A DNA stretch of 64,000 nt. It comes from Ailurus styani (lineage: Eukaryota; Chordata; Mammalia; Carnivora; Ailuridae). The notes under the pieces were generated by a model. The model searched no databases and was not told where the DNA came from. It saw only the letters and a program-made list of their open reading frames with translations. Within the stretch, counting starts at the first letter, position 1; every line of letters starts with the position of its first letter. Position numbers and translations under genes: made by a program. Where the stretch lies: the NCBI GenBank assembly GCA_002007465.1, contig LNAC01000032.1, positions 2,480,286-2,544,285 of the forward strand, read 5' to 3'. Below, piece by piece: positions 1 through 11,785 of the stretch.

Positions 1-1261
1 AACGTTATACAGGTTATGAGAAGGAGAAAAGAGGGAGGGAGGGAAAGAAAGGAGAGAGGGAGAAGTCCAGAGGGAGAGAAAAGGGAAATGATTACTCTGT
101 AATGCCTCAAATACTAGGGGATGCTTGGGTTATGCTTTGGTATTTCTGTTCTTTGCACAGAGGGAAAATAAAATGAGCTGTTTTACTTGGGTGGATTAGT
201 ATCAGCAGGTTTGGTTTAGTAGATAGGTTCTCAAAGTAAGGTCTCTGAACCCTTGAGTCCCTAAGGTACTTTCGAGGGCTCCATGAGATCAAAACTATTT
301 CCATGATAATAGTAAGGTTTTTGGGGGGGTTGTTTGTTTTTTGTTTTTTTGTTTTGCTGTTTTCACTGTTACATTTGCACTAGTGGTATGAAAGCAATGG
401 TGAGTAAAATTGGTGGCAACTTAGCATAAGTTAAGACATTGGTACCCACTGTACTAAAAGTCATTATATTCTTTACTGTCATGTGCTTGGTTAATAAAAT
501 GCCGATGTCACTTGTAAAGCAGTAAAAGTTATTTTATTAAACTTAGGCCCTTGAGTGTCTTTCTAATATTCTGGTGATGAAATGAGAAGTACACGTACAC
601 TTTTGCTGTATAGTGAAATGTCATGGCAGTTTCAAGAAAAAAACCTATGTGATTAAGTTTGTACTTTACAGAATAATTGACAGGACAAATATGGATCTTT
701 AGACTTGGTTATTTGGTAAACGTTTTATCAAAACTAAATGAAGTGAGCCTGTCACTTGAATGAAAACAACTGTATTTGTTACCAGTGATAAAATTCAGAC
801 TTTCAGGGGAAATTAGAATTTTGGAAATCTTATATCCCTCACCATAAGGTTGAACCTTGAATCCTTAAAGACTCTTTTGATGAGGTCATTGGTGATTTTG
901 ATGTGATTTTGATATTGTATATGAAATGTGTCAGTGTTTGGAAGATCTGCCTAACTCAGTAAACCAGCATTCTGCGAATTATTGGTGCTTGTTACAAAAT
1001 CATACGTACATGAAAGATCCATTCATTCAATGTGTAAGATAAACTAATGGATTTTAATAGAACAGGAAAGTTTACTGGTATGGTTTCAAATTCCATATTA
1101 TAGCTAACCTTTAAGGTACCATCATTGTGTCCAGTGCAGTTATCAAGAGAGAATATTTATAATTACCTTTAAAGACTGTTAAAATAATTCTCTTCTCCAG
1201 CTATATATCTGTGTGAGGTCAGATTTTCTTCATAAGCTTAAAATAAAACAAAATATCACAG

Positions 1262-1450
1262 GGACACCTGGGTGGCTCAGTCGGTTAAGTGTCTGCCTTC
1301 TGCTCAGGTCATGACCTCAGAGTCCTGTGATTGAGTCCCACATTGGGATCCCTGCTCAGCGGGGAGCTTGCTTCTCCCTCTCCCTCTGCTTGCTGCTCCC
1401 TCTGCTTGTGCTCTCTTTCTCAAATAAATAAATTAAATCTTTAAAAAAAT
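1262..1450 (+). mobile_element. CAN SINE (older subtype)
   Basis: Head GGACACCTGGGTGGCTCAGT with CGGTTAAGTGTCTGCC, CT-rich body and AAATAAATAAA tail. The flank ATATCACAG before it and ATATTACAG after the tail form a target-site duplication with one mismatch. Inserted in Charlie copy 1. Confidence 0.92.
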
Positions 1451-1586
1451 AAAATAAAACATATTACAGATTTTATGTAGAAGCAGATAGGAGAATGCAG
1501 CTCTTTTCTGCTAAAAGCCAGATGTTAAAAGGATTCTCAAAAATGTAGAATAGTGCCACTAATTTTCCATAAAAATATGTGATTTA

Positions 1587-1784
1587 GGGGTGCCTGGGTG
1601 GCTCAGTGGGTTAAGCCTCTGCCTTCGGCTCAGGTCATGATCTCAGGGTCCTGGGATCGAGCCCCGCATCGGGTTCTCTGCGTGGCAGGGATCCTGCTTC
1701 CTCCTCTCTCTCTGCCTGCCTCTCTGCCTACTTGTAATCTCTCTCTCTGTGTCAAATAAATAAATAAAATCTTAAAAAAAAAAA
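1587..1784 (+). mobile_element. CAN SINE, young mustelid-type subtype
   Basis: Head GGGGTGCCTGGGTGGCTCAG then TGGGTTAAGCCTCTGCC, body CTGCCTGCCTCTCTGCCTAC, tail AATAAAATCTT plus A-run. No target-site duplication: the left flank GATTTA and right flank GTTTGAG differ, consistent with a deletion at the junction. Confidence 0.93.
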
Positions 1785-2473
1785 GTTTGAGAACCATTTA
1801 CTTGTTAGTAAGTCAATATTTTAGGCTCTTTCATAGGAAAGACTTGAGGCTGCCAAATAATGGAGAGCACAGATATATACATAGTGTTTTTGTAACAGAG
1901 GCTATTAATGATGAACCACACCATACAACATAATCCCAGATACAATACAGTGGTAAATACTGTAAAACCTTTTATTGAGCATTTGAGCTATTTTGTGTGT
2001 GTGTGTTATGGTGGGACTTTGTTTAAAAGTGTAGGTAATTCTCAGTGTCATTTTTTACGTGACTGTAATATTCTTAAATGACATCTGAACCCTACCACAT
2101 GTTTAAAGGGAACTCAACTTCCCTGAGTGAAAGTTTATGATGAGACTTGGTCATATCCTTAGCTTTTACTTAATTAAAACAAGACAAAACTTCAGTATAT
2201 GTGTTCAAAGTAGATCAAGAATAGAAGTTATCTATTCTAAAGGAAAGTAAAAAAAAAAAAAAACCTTTCCCCATGATAACAGAAAAGAGAGAGAAAAGAT
2301 TTAGAACCCAAACACTTGCTTTTTTCTGCAGTATATGGTGTTTGCTTCATCCCTAATGTGGGAGTTGGCCTTCACCTCTATTCAACAGAACTGTGATCAC
2401 AACCTTTCCTCTTGGCCTGTAGACCTCAGAATTCCACAGGCACAATTAAGAGAGATAGGAGTAGCAGGAGAAC

Positions 2474-2678
2474 GGGCACCTGGGTGGCTCAGTGGGTTAA
2501 AGCCTCTGCTTTCGGCTCAGGTCATGATCTCAGGGTCCTGGGATCGAGGCCCGCATCGGGCTCTCTGCTCGTCAGAGAGCCTGCTTCCTCCTCTCTCTCT
2601 CTGCCTGCCTCTCTGCCTACCTGTGATCTCTCTCTCTGTGTCAGATGAATAAATAAAAAATCTTTAAAAAAAAAAAAA
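2474..2678 (+). mobile_element. CAN SINE, young mustelid-type subtype
   Basis: Full-length copy with GGTTAAAGCCTCTGC. Flanks GGAGTAGCAGGAGAAC (2458) and GGAGTAGCAGGGGAGC (2679) are a 16-bp target-site duplication with two mismatches. Confidence 0.96.
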
Positions 2679-3734
2679 GGAGTAGCAGGGGAGCAAGAAA
2701 TTATCTTGCCACGTACCCATACAACATTCCAGAAAGTGAAGAAAAGAAGCTCATCTTTCTGCAGTTTGCTCCTGTAAATGACACAGCTGACCTCCTGGGA
2801 AGGCAGCGACATTGAATAAAGTACTCCTTTTAAAAGTTTACTTTTATCTGTCTTTGTTTGGTAGAGGTTACTTGAATGTGCTTGACCACAGACCACATGC
2901 CATGAAGTGGAGCTCCCTCCCAAAGACGCATAGCTGTCCTGTATGTGTTTGAAAAATACGGAGTTTCAGTTTTCTTTCAACCAAAAAGAAGCTCAAGAAC
3001 AGATTAGGCCATCACAACAAATGTATGTCAAACAAAACCCAAAGACAGGTCGGATGGATGTTGTGTTACACTGTCTCATTAAAGAAAATGAGTCAAGATT
3101 GATCTAATTAACTCACACGGATTCAGCACATTTACCCACTAGCCGGGGCTGCAGTGGCCGGCTCCTGCCACAGTTGTTTGTTTAAATTGCTCTCATGAGT
3201 CATTCTGAGAAGAGACTCTGCCTTTTAAAAAATAAGTAAACAAACTATTTGAAATCTCTGTCTCCTACCTGATAATCATCTGAGAGAAGCATTGTAATTA
3301 TGTACTTGGGAGAGTCTCTGGCCTGAGGCCTTTCCAAGCCTGAAATGGCCTCACAGAGAAATTTAGAAGAAATGTCTTTTTATTTGTCATTCACGGGAGC
3401 CATAGTATTTATCAGGTCTGTCACTTTCCTGCCAGTTAACCATAGCGTTAGAGTTGGCACTTGATATTTAGCCTAAACTTGACACTCAAGCTGTTACCAA
3501 AACCATTAGCCCATGAACTATGTGGAGGTTGACTACCAGCAAATTGATCTATTGAGTATTTCTTTCTCACTGTTTAGCAAATGCAGAAAGTAAGTTTGTA
3601 AAAAGATGACTATCAAGGCGAAAACATGAATTCTTTGCCACCTTCTGAGTTAGCAGGGAGTACTAATAAGCCCATCTTTGAAAAGACAGTGCACTGGAAC
3701 TAAAAATCCTCATTCACTCTTAACAGCTTGCTTG

Positions 3735-3990
3735 CAAGGAGCCTGTCCTGTGGGGTCAGATCTAGATTTGACTCCTACCTCTACCACTTACTAGCTGTGG
3801 GATTTGGGGCAACTAATTTAGCCTTTCCAACCCTCATCACTCCCCCTCCCTCCCTAAAATGGGGATAATTATAGCAATCTCACAGGGTTGTCATTGGGGT
3901 TAAACATTTGTTTAGCACAGAACTTGGTGCATAGTAAATGTTCCAACTGGTAGTAATAATAATTGTGGCTGTTATCATTACTAATATTAA
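3735..3990 (+). mobile_element. MIR SINE
   Basis: Core CTACCACTTACTAGCTGTGG, AAAATGGGGATAATTATAGC and TTGGTGCATAGTAAATGTTC match the MIR consensus order. Confidence 0.88.
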
Positions 3991-4539
3991 GTTGTATTTC
4001 ACAAGTCTAATTAAGTCCTGTTATCTTCTTGAGTTTGGTTCTCTTATCTCTAAAATGGGGAGTTGGTAGGTAAGCTCCAAGAATCTTCCAGCTAGGCATT
4101 GTAAGTTGTGTTCTGGAGGTTGGCGAGCTACCCACTGGAGGGTCCTCCCCTCTGCCCCTGCTCCCCTCCCCTCTCTTCCTTCCCTCCCTACAGCCACCCT
4201 GGCCAGTTAGCGCCTGGCAGGAGGTTGCTAGATCAAAGCCCTGGGAAAGGTCAGGCATTCCTGGAGCGGAGAGACACTCAGCTGGCTGCAGGACTGCCCT
4301 TTCCTAATCTAGTACTCCAGCCCCTAAATGGAGAGGCTTTTCTAGAAGCCACTTTTTGAACACTGAGGCTTGGCAGAGCTGGGGAGAAACTTAAAGGAGA
4401 ATGCATGTTTCAGGGTTGCCATCAAAAGCTTTCATTGTTGTGCTTTTGTTTTCTTTTGGGATACGTGAACGGTGAGAATAGGAAGGTGGAGGTCAAGTCT
4501 CTTGAAAAAGATGCTACCAAGTGGTAAATTACAGTATAG

Positions 4540-4870
4540 TGAAATAGTGCGACCATTGATAAATGGTGTCATAAAACATACAAGCAACAAAGAGAAATAG
4601 TCCCGATATATTGAGTAAAAATCTAGATTACAAACATCATAGGTTTTGTTGTTGTTGTTGTTGTTGTTTTCTTTTTTTTCTTTAAGTATATATGTGAAAC
4701 TGTAATAGAGAAAAAAGATTGGAAATAAATTCATCTCAGAGTTTTTTTCTGGGTGGTCGTTAGACCAGGTAGTTTTTTGCTTAACTCTTATTTGGATTTT
4801 CTGAATGTTTTACATGAGTTAAGAAGTCTAATAAGGAGAAACAAGGCTGATTTATTTTAAAGAAAGAAAC
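4540..4870 (+). mobile_element. Possible L1M 3' end
   Basis: CTGGGTGGTCGTTAGACC, TTTTCTGAATGTTTTACATG and the upstream AAGCAACAAAGAG region resemble the 3' end of old L1 elements. A GTT microsatellite lies inside. Confidence 0.4.
4647..4668. repeat. (GTT)n microsatellite
   Basis: Seven GTT units followed by a T-rich tract. Confidence 0.9.
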
Positions 4871-5034
4871 CAAATTGTCTTTCAAATGAAAAGGTTAACC
4901 TTTTCAGAGAAAAGAGGATGTGTGAATGTGAATTGTGTGTAGTGACGCCTAAAAGTGACTATACCCTGTGTTCACATGTTGTCACCCTCGGAGGCTCGTG
5001 GGCTCAAGCCAGGGAACGTAACCCATTCCTTTAT

Positions 5035-5225
5035 TGGTGAACACGTACACAGTGCTTACTGTATGCCTGGCACTGCTCCCAGCACCCTCGGTCCATCCTG
5101 GTATCCTCCTTTTACGGGAAGCTGAGGCTCGGGGAGGCTCATGCAGCTGAGCTCTCACAGACAGTGAGAAGGAAAGCCAACACTCAGAATCAGAACCCAC
5201 ACTTCAGCCACACACTCTTTGCAGT
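5035..5225 (-). mobile_element. MIR SINE
   Basis: Reversed MIR order: GCCTGGCACTGCTCCCAGC, CTTTTACGGGAAGCTGAGGC, then the core region with ACAGTGAGAAGG. Confidence 0.75.
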
Positions 5226-5663
5226 CGCCCTGAGCTGAGACTCTGACAGCCACCCTGGCAAGCAGTTTTCAAGTTGGAGTTTACACGTGGAACCATGGTG
5301 AGGTGAATTGCCATACTGTGGACAAGTTCATTTACAGGTGGATGCAGGGGGCTCCTTGGACGCTTTTCTCTTGCTGATTCTTTCTCCTGTCAGCAGAGTC
5401 CAGCCCATGTCCCTCTGCCTTCCTCACTGAGTCCCACTCTTAACCCCTCAGAACCCCAATTATCAGGATCTACTACTAATTTTACCTGAGAGTCAAAATT
5501 TTACCTGACTGGGTGTGAACTAGCAGTGAGTCTGTAGCTTCATTCAGATTGAAACCGCCATTTCTTTGTCTTCTGTCATAGTGGCTTCTGTTCTTCCTAC
5601 AAAAATAACTTTTCCATAACTGCTTCTCAGTAGAGGGAGCAAAGCAAGGTAAACAGGAAAGTG

Positions 5664-5851
5664 CAGGCTCCTGGGTGGCTCAGTCGGTTAAGCCACTGCC
5701 TTCGGCTCAGGTCATGATCCTGGAGTCCCAGGATCCAGTCTGCATCAGGCTTCCTGTTTAGCGGGGAGCCTGCTTCTCCCTCTGACCCTCCCTCTTCTCA
5801 TGCTCTCTCTCTCTCTCAAATAAATAAAAATCTTAAAAAAAAAAAAAAAAA
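5664..5851 (+). mobile_element. CAN SINE (older subtype)
   Basis: Head CTCCTGGGTGGCTCAGTCGG, CT-rich body ending CTCTCTCTCTCAAATAAATA, and a 17-A tail. The flanks GAAAGTG and TAAAGTG are a weak duplication. Confidence 0.92.
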
Positions 5852-6312
5852 GTAAAGTGTACCCTTAGCCTGGGGTCTTCAAACCACAGGAATACCTAAG
5901 CCATCTCTGTGTGTGTAATAGACTTCTTAACCTCTCTGGGCCCCAGTTTCCTGGTTGGAAAACTGCAAAGACAGAATTAAAATAATTTCAAGGTCTCTCA
6001 CTGCTATGATTTTTTGAAAAGCTCTGTGCAGTCTTTCAACATTTTTTGTTACAGATTGTTTTTTTCTAGCATATTCCAGAAGCAGAGAGAGATTAGAGTC
6101 ATATTGTATATTTCTACAGTAGCCACAAAACTCTCAACTCTTCCAGTATGATTAGTACCTCAGCTGTGTCCTATTGATTTCATAGCATTTATCTGCACTG
6201 TCGCATCTGTTACTAATTCACTTTTCAATGAAGAGCTCAGGGTTACTAATTCTTGGGTTATTAGCAAAACTATTTCTAGAAAGACCATTATCTCTTCTAA
6301 GTGAATCACTTT

Positions 6313-6640
6313 AAAATACTATTTAAATATTATTTTAGGTAATATTTATATATTTAGAATAATATTTATCTAATAAATTAATATTTAATTCTAATAATAT
6401 TTAGATTTAAATATTCTAAGTAATATTATTTAAATATTCCAAATAATATTTAGTTTAGATAATATTATTTAAATGTATTAAATATTATCTATATTAAATA
6501 ATATTTAATACATTTAAATATTATTTAATGTATTATTTGTGTTATATGTTACAAATAATATTATTTAATGTTTAAATAATATTATTTAATAATTTAAATA
6601 CTATTTAGATATTATTCTAAATAGTATTTAAATAGGTTAT
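6313..6640. repeat. AT-rich block of TTTAAATATTAT-type units
   Basis: Over 300 bp made almost only of A and T. Short units such as AATATTATTTAAATATT and their reverse complements are repeated in both directions, so the block is rich in self-complementary stretches. Confidence 0.9.
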
Positions 6641-7068
6641 AAAGCAGAGGAATGACATAGACTCACCATAGCCACTAAGAGAGGAGGTAGTTTCTTAATA
6701 TTAAACCAAATTCTGAGTTCTCTTTATCAGGTCAGCATACTGTTTCTACTTACTCCTGGTTCTCATGCTCAGGTTGGCCCTTGTGTTAAGCTGTGCCTTA
6801 TTGATCTGATGTATTTGGACAGCTCATTTCTAATATATAAAATTGGGTGTTCACACGGCCAGTAGGGACCTCCTGTCTCCAGCAGAGCAATATACCAGTT
6901 ATAGCAGTGTATTTGTCTATACGTATCATCTGTTCCTTTCAGACTATAGATGGCACTTCTCTCAAATATTGCAGATGTGCTTCAGTTTCATTTCACTTGA
7001 TGGTGACAAATTATATGTCTCATAGGACATGTGTCTCTGACAGTGGTCCTAACTTCTCCCCTTTTCTA

Positions 7069-7255
7069 TTTTTTTTTTTAAGATTTTATTTATTTGAGCA
7101 AGAGAGAGAGCACAAGGAGGGAAGCAGCAGAGGGAGAGGGAGAAGCAGTCTCCTCACTGAGCAGGGAGCCGGTTGTGGGACTCAGTCCTGGGACTCCGGG
7201 ATCATGACCTGAGCCGAAAGCAGCCGCTTAACTGACTGAGCCACCCAGGCGCCCC
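7069..7255 (-). mobile_element. CAN SINE (older subtype)
   Basis: Minus-strand copy from TTAAGATTTTATTTATTTG to GCCACCCAGGCGCCCC. Flanks ACTTCTCCCCTTTTCT and ATTTCTCCCCCTTTCT form an imperfect target-site duplication. Confidence 0.93.
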
Positions 7256-7585
7256 ATTTCTCCCCCTTTCTAGAGTGTAAGGTGTTTTCCTTGACCTTCG
7301 GCTGCTGCTCACTATATTCCATTTTCTCCCTTAATGTTAAATCTCATCTTTTCAGCTCATGGTGTTTGCTCACCCAAATCATCTCTACATTTCATATTAC
7401 TTTGCACTGTCTATCCAAACTGTGCATCTTTTCACCTCCGTACCTTTGCTGTTCTCATTTTGACCTATTCCCTTCAGCACAGGGAGCCTCAGGGTGGTAA
7501 TGGTGATGAAAGTCTTCTTTCTGCAATAACCACTTTCTGGAAGGGCTCAGTTGATACTACTTTTCATCCTGCTGTATCAACAGGG

Positions 7586-7616
7586 ATGATGATGATGACG
7601 ATGATGATGATGATAG
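7586..7616. repeat. (GAT)n microsatellite
   Basis: About ten GAT units with one GAC interruption. Confidence 0.9.
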
Positions 7617-8839
7617 CATTTGTATGGCTCTTTGTATACAAACTGCTCTAGACTCTATCCTTGAGGCAAGCCTGGTCCTTCTTTCTCCCTGGCTTGTTTT
7701 TACAGATTTCTTTACTTAACTCTGAAAATATTTTTTAGGTTAGTTTGCTTACCAAATGGGTAAAGGAGAGAGAAACTCTATGAAGTACAATTTTTCTTTG
7801 TGTTTCTTGTCTTGCTTGATGCTAAATACTCTGGGCTATTTCAGAGTCCAGAATCCTTGAATGCTTGTGACTATCTAAATATGCTAAATTTCTACAATGA
7901 AAAAATGGAATTTTGATAACTTTTAATGAACTAGGTAAAGTTTTGAGTAATTGAAACTTCCTAAAGTTTTCCTAACATATTTGTCTTTTAAAACAAGAAA
8001 TTCAGATTGCTTTGAACTTAATATGTTGCTTTTCTTTTATTCTTTGTCTTCAAATAGTGGTTTTTTAATGAGTTTAGTGTCCAGAGCTAAATCTTTTATA
8101 GGTGAAAGTAGGATAAACCAACTCCCAACTTGAATCTGACCTTTTATTCAAAATGATTATTGTAAGCCATGATGACAATGGCTGGCCAATTGGTAGAAAT
8201 AGCTATATATTTCTTCATCTTCCCTGCCTCCCCTTCTCTCTCAACACACATACCTACAGTTTATTCATGGCCCCAACCTCCCAACATGGTTATTACTGTT
8301 TGCATTTGCCCTTCCTCCCATTTTAAAGAGTCCCAGGGAAATCTTGTTGAATTCTTCGAAGAGCAGATTTGTAGACATCTTATGTTTTGATATTTTGATA
8401 GCACTAGGTGCAGGGTTGGGTTTAAGGTGCTTGTGATCTGCGGCAAAAACAGGATGTTTTAGGTGAGCCTGACTGTACAGGCGGGAGGCTTGTGGCAGGG
8501 TGGGTGCTCCCTGACTTTGGTCCTCGTTTCCCCTTCTACGCCCACAACAATGCAGTTTCTTTGTGTGCATATTAGTTTCAGGGACCTGTCAAGGGGCAGT
8601 CATTCAGCAAATGTTCCCTTCTCCCCTTTAACACAGCTCCACTGGTGCCCCGTTCCCTGATGCAAACCCGAATGGCTCTTTTCCCCTGCTCTTGGTCAAC
8701 AAAAGCAACACTGAGCCCTGTGGACCTCTTGTACCTGCCTCCTTTCTGCCTTCATCAGAACCTCTCTGGCCCATGTACTTTCTCTCTGATTTTCAAATTG
8801 AAAATTCTTGGTTACTGGATTTACTGGCTTAATGTATTT

Positions 8840-9025
8840 TTTTTAAGATTTCATTTACTTATTTGACAGTAAGAGAAAGCATGAGCAGGGGGAGCGGGAG
8901 AGGGAGAAGCCAGCTCCCGGCTGAGAAGGGAGCCCTACGACAGTGCAGAGCTCAGTCCCAGGACTCTGGGATCATGACCGGAGTTGAAGTCAGACGCTTA
9001 ACTGACTGAGCCACCCAGGCACCCC
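8840..9025 (-). mobile_element. CAN SINE (older subtype)
   Basis: Minus-strand full-length copy. The 15-bp target-site duplication TGGCTTAATGTATTT is perfect (8825-8839 and 9026-9040). Confidence 0.96.
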
Positions 9026-9363
9026 TGGCTTAATGTATTTATTCCTCTTTGGTCATGTATGACATTTAAAGAGCATGGTTTCCCTTGATAGCATTAATTT
9101 AACACATGGTGTATTTTTCACTTCAATAATATCTCAACTTTGGATAGCGTTCTCTGGTTCCAGAATCCAGGCCATGGCAGCACCATGCTTCCATTTCTGG
9201 GCTTCTGCCTCTTCTAGTGTTGTTTCTACTCCCAACAAGGCAGTTTCTGACCATGCTTTCTTGACGTTACTTAATGATGTACTTTATGGGTCGCTGGGGG
9301 ACATCTTAGGGACAGATAAGACTTTACTCTGTGGAGTGAGACCCTCGCTTGACTCTGCCTTTT

Positions 9364-9561
9364 TTTTTTTTTTTTTAAAGATTTTGTTTATTGGACAGAG
9401 AAAGACACAGTGAGAGAGGGAACACAAGCAGGGGTAGTGGGAGAGAGAGAACCAGGCTTCCGTCAGAGCAGGAAGCCTGATGTGGGGCTCGATCCCAGGA
9501 CCCTGGGATCATGACCTGAGCAGAAGGCAGACGCTTAACAGCTGAGCCACCCAGGTGCCCC
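9364..9561 (-). mobile_element. CAN SINE
   Basis: Minus-strand copy ending GAGCCACCCAGGTGCCCC. The 15-bp duplication TTGACTCTGCCTTTT is perfect at 9349 and 9564. Confidence 0.95.
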
Positions 9562-9770
9562 AATTGACTCTGCCTTTTCTGAGAGGGCTATTTCTCTAAA
9601 AGGGTTTAGGTTTAAAATGAGGAGCACATACTAATCATATTCATGCTAAGACATTTGTACAAGGTACAAATGACATTTTGTGACTGTGAAGCAGCTCTTG
9701 ATTTATTTTTACATTTTTATGAGCCAGAACTGATCCAAAAACTTAACTAATGGTAGCTCACTTAATTCTT

Positions 9771-9973
9771 TTTTTTTTTTTAAGATTTTATTTATTTGAC
9801 AGAGAGAGAGAGAGAGATTACAAGTAGGCAGAGAGGCAGGCAGAGAGACAGGGAGAGGAGGAAGCAGGCTCCCCGCTGAGCAGAGAGCCCGATGCGGGCC
9901 TCCATCCCAGGACGCTGAGATCATGACCTGAGCCGAAAGCAGAGGCTTTAACCCACTGAGCCACCCAGGCGCC
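9771..9973 (-). mobile_element. CAN SINE, young mustelid-type subtype
   Basis: Minus-strand copy with TACAAGTAGGCAGAGAGGCA and CTTTAACCCACTGAGCC. Perfect 14-bp duplication CTCACTTAATTCTT at 9757 and 9974. Confidence 0.96.
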
Positions 9974-9994
9974 CTCACTTAATTCTTAAGCCAA

Positions 9995-10145
9995 GAACAA
10001 GAACCTGTTATCATGATCCTTATTTTCAAATGAGGCACAGAAAGACAAGTAACTTGCTCAGTCATAGCATAAGTGGCAGAGTTGAGATTCGGACTTTGAC
10101 AGTCTGCTTTAGACACTGCCCCTTTCACCACCATCCTATGGCTGT
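9995..10145 (-). mobile_element. MIR SINE
   Basis: TTTCAAATGAGGCACAGAAA, AAGTAACTTGCTCAGTCATA and AAGTGGCAGAGTTGAGATTC are reversed MIR core. It begins directly after the young SINE at 9771. Confidence 0.8.
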
Positions 10146-11178
10146 GAGCCTCCAGTTGGTGGGGTGGCCAACATAGGCCTGGGTACCATTTCAAGAGACA
10201 CATTCTCTTTGCCTGTGAAAAACCAAGATTGGAATACTCTATGCAGAGGATTGGGGCACATGGTGAAACACTGACCCTCAGTCCAGGGAGCTCTTTGTAC
10301 TGGCACTGGCCTTTCTTGAGCCTCTTCTCGTGGAGGAGATCTCTCAGGCTGTCATCTGACCACACCAGAACTATCACAGGCTCACACAGGCTTCTAAAGA
10401 TTAGAGTTTCTAAAGCCCCAGCAGCCATACTGTGCATCCCAGTTCCTGACATGTCAGCATGGTCTGGGATGGCTGGTGCCAGTCCACCGTTCCAGCACCA
10501 CTGAACCACTGTTTGATGTCTGTCTCCATACAACCCAGCTCTTTGCCTACTCTGACCACTAGCTGCTGACCTCTGAAGGGGGAGTTAAAGCATGGTTTGA
10601 TTTCATGGATGAGAAAACAGAGCATGAATAGTCGTCTTTAAGCCGTCGGCCACTCTTGTATGCTAACAAGTTTCTTGCTCATCTTGTTTTCTTCTTCATC
10701 CTTTCTTATTGTGCCTTCTTTTAAAGTAGGTGATGAGAATAAATGACAGAGTCAGGGCTAATAATTCATATGGTAGTTGCAAAGGGGAAGGAATCTCTTT
10801 TTGTAGCCTCTCTTGTTTTTCCCTCCTCTTCTCCCCGCAAGCAGGAGTTTAGGGACTCTACAGCATGGCTGGTTGATGCAAGGTGACTTAGCCAACAGTG
10901 CAGTTCACTGGCTGGGTCCCCAGGCACACTCAGCAGGTGGTGCTTTCAGAAATTAGTTATAGGCCAATGTGCTGGGAATTGTGATAAAGATACATTTCTT
11001 GTGAAGTCATTAAAACTTTTGATACATTCAGGAAAAAGCAGTAGGATTGGAAGGAAGGTAGAGAATCAAGTCTGCATGAGTGCGTCTCACAGGTGAGCAT
11101 TCTTCATTTACCTTCAGAGGGGTTCTATTCAGGTTACCCTCATGAATAATCTTTTCTTCTTCCTTTTGTGACTCGTGT

Positions 11179-11353
11179 TTTTTTTTTTAAGATTTTATTT
11201 ATTTGGGAGAGGGAGAACAAGTGGGCAGAGGGAGAGGGAGAAGCAGACTCCCCACTGAGCAGGGAGCCCAATGCAGGGCTCGATCCCAGAACGCTGGGAT
11301 CATGAACTGAGCTAAAGGCAGACGCTTAACCAGCTGAGCCACCCAGGCGTCCC
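11179..11353 (-). mobile_element. CAN SINE (older subtype)
   Basis: Minus-strand copy ending GAGCCACCCAGGCGTCCC. TGACTCGTGTT and TGACTCACATGTT at the borders look like a degraded duplication. Confidence 0.92.
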
Positions 11354-11644
11354 ATGACTCACATGTTCTTTGGTGTATTATGAGGAAATATTGGGGTAAA
11401 GGGAAGGTGAGGTATTAACAAGTCCTACATTCTGCTTAGGAGAAACTTCGAGGAAATTACTTGACTGAATTTGTCTAATTATTAGGAAACTCGGCATATA
11501 AAAAGATGATCCATCTTTCTTTTAGTTTAAGAAATGCTCAATCCAGACAGATTGCAGAGACCGTATGGTTGAAAGTTGTGAAACAACATGAAAGATGGCC
11601 ATGTACTCACAAAGCAGCTGCTAGGACCATGAATTTTTTTTTCC

Positions 11645-11785
11645 TAAGCCTGACAATAACACTGTAGGGTAGATATTAACATTTCCATTTTATAGTAGAA
11701 CAAACAGGTTAAGCAAATAGACAAGAATTATGAAGGGTGCAGAGTCAGGATTCAAATCCAGATCTGTCAGTCTTGCCCTGTACCA
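11645..11785 (-). mobile_element. MIR SINE
   Basis: ATTTCCATTTTATAGTAGAA, CAGAGTCAGGATTCAAATCC fit a reversed MIR. Confidence 0.7.

Larger units (their letters stand above)
222..1800 (+). mobile_element. hAT-Charlie DNA transposon relic (Charlie1-like), copy 1
   Basis: The left end GGTTCTCAAAGTAAGGTCTC and right end GTTTGAGAACCATT are the degraded inverted termini of a Charlie element. The body shows the decayed transposase region, including the stretch around TGTGTGAGGTCAGATTTTCTTC, which belongs to the C-terminal dimerisation part. Two SINEs are inserted at 1262 and 1587. About 200 bp of the 3' region expected between the second SINE and the right terminus are missing. Many stops; not coding. 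A second copy in the same orientation lies at 28887-30647. Confidence 0.75.

Noticed and set aside
9979..10533. 184-codon open frame on the minus strand
   Set aside because: Its C-terminal part lies in a MIR. No start context, splice sites or protein family resemblance seen.
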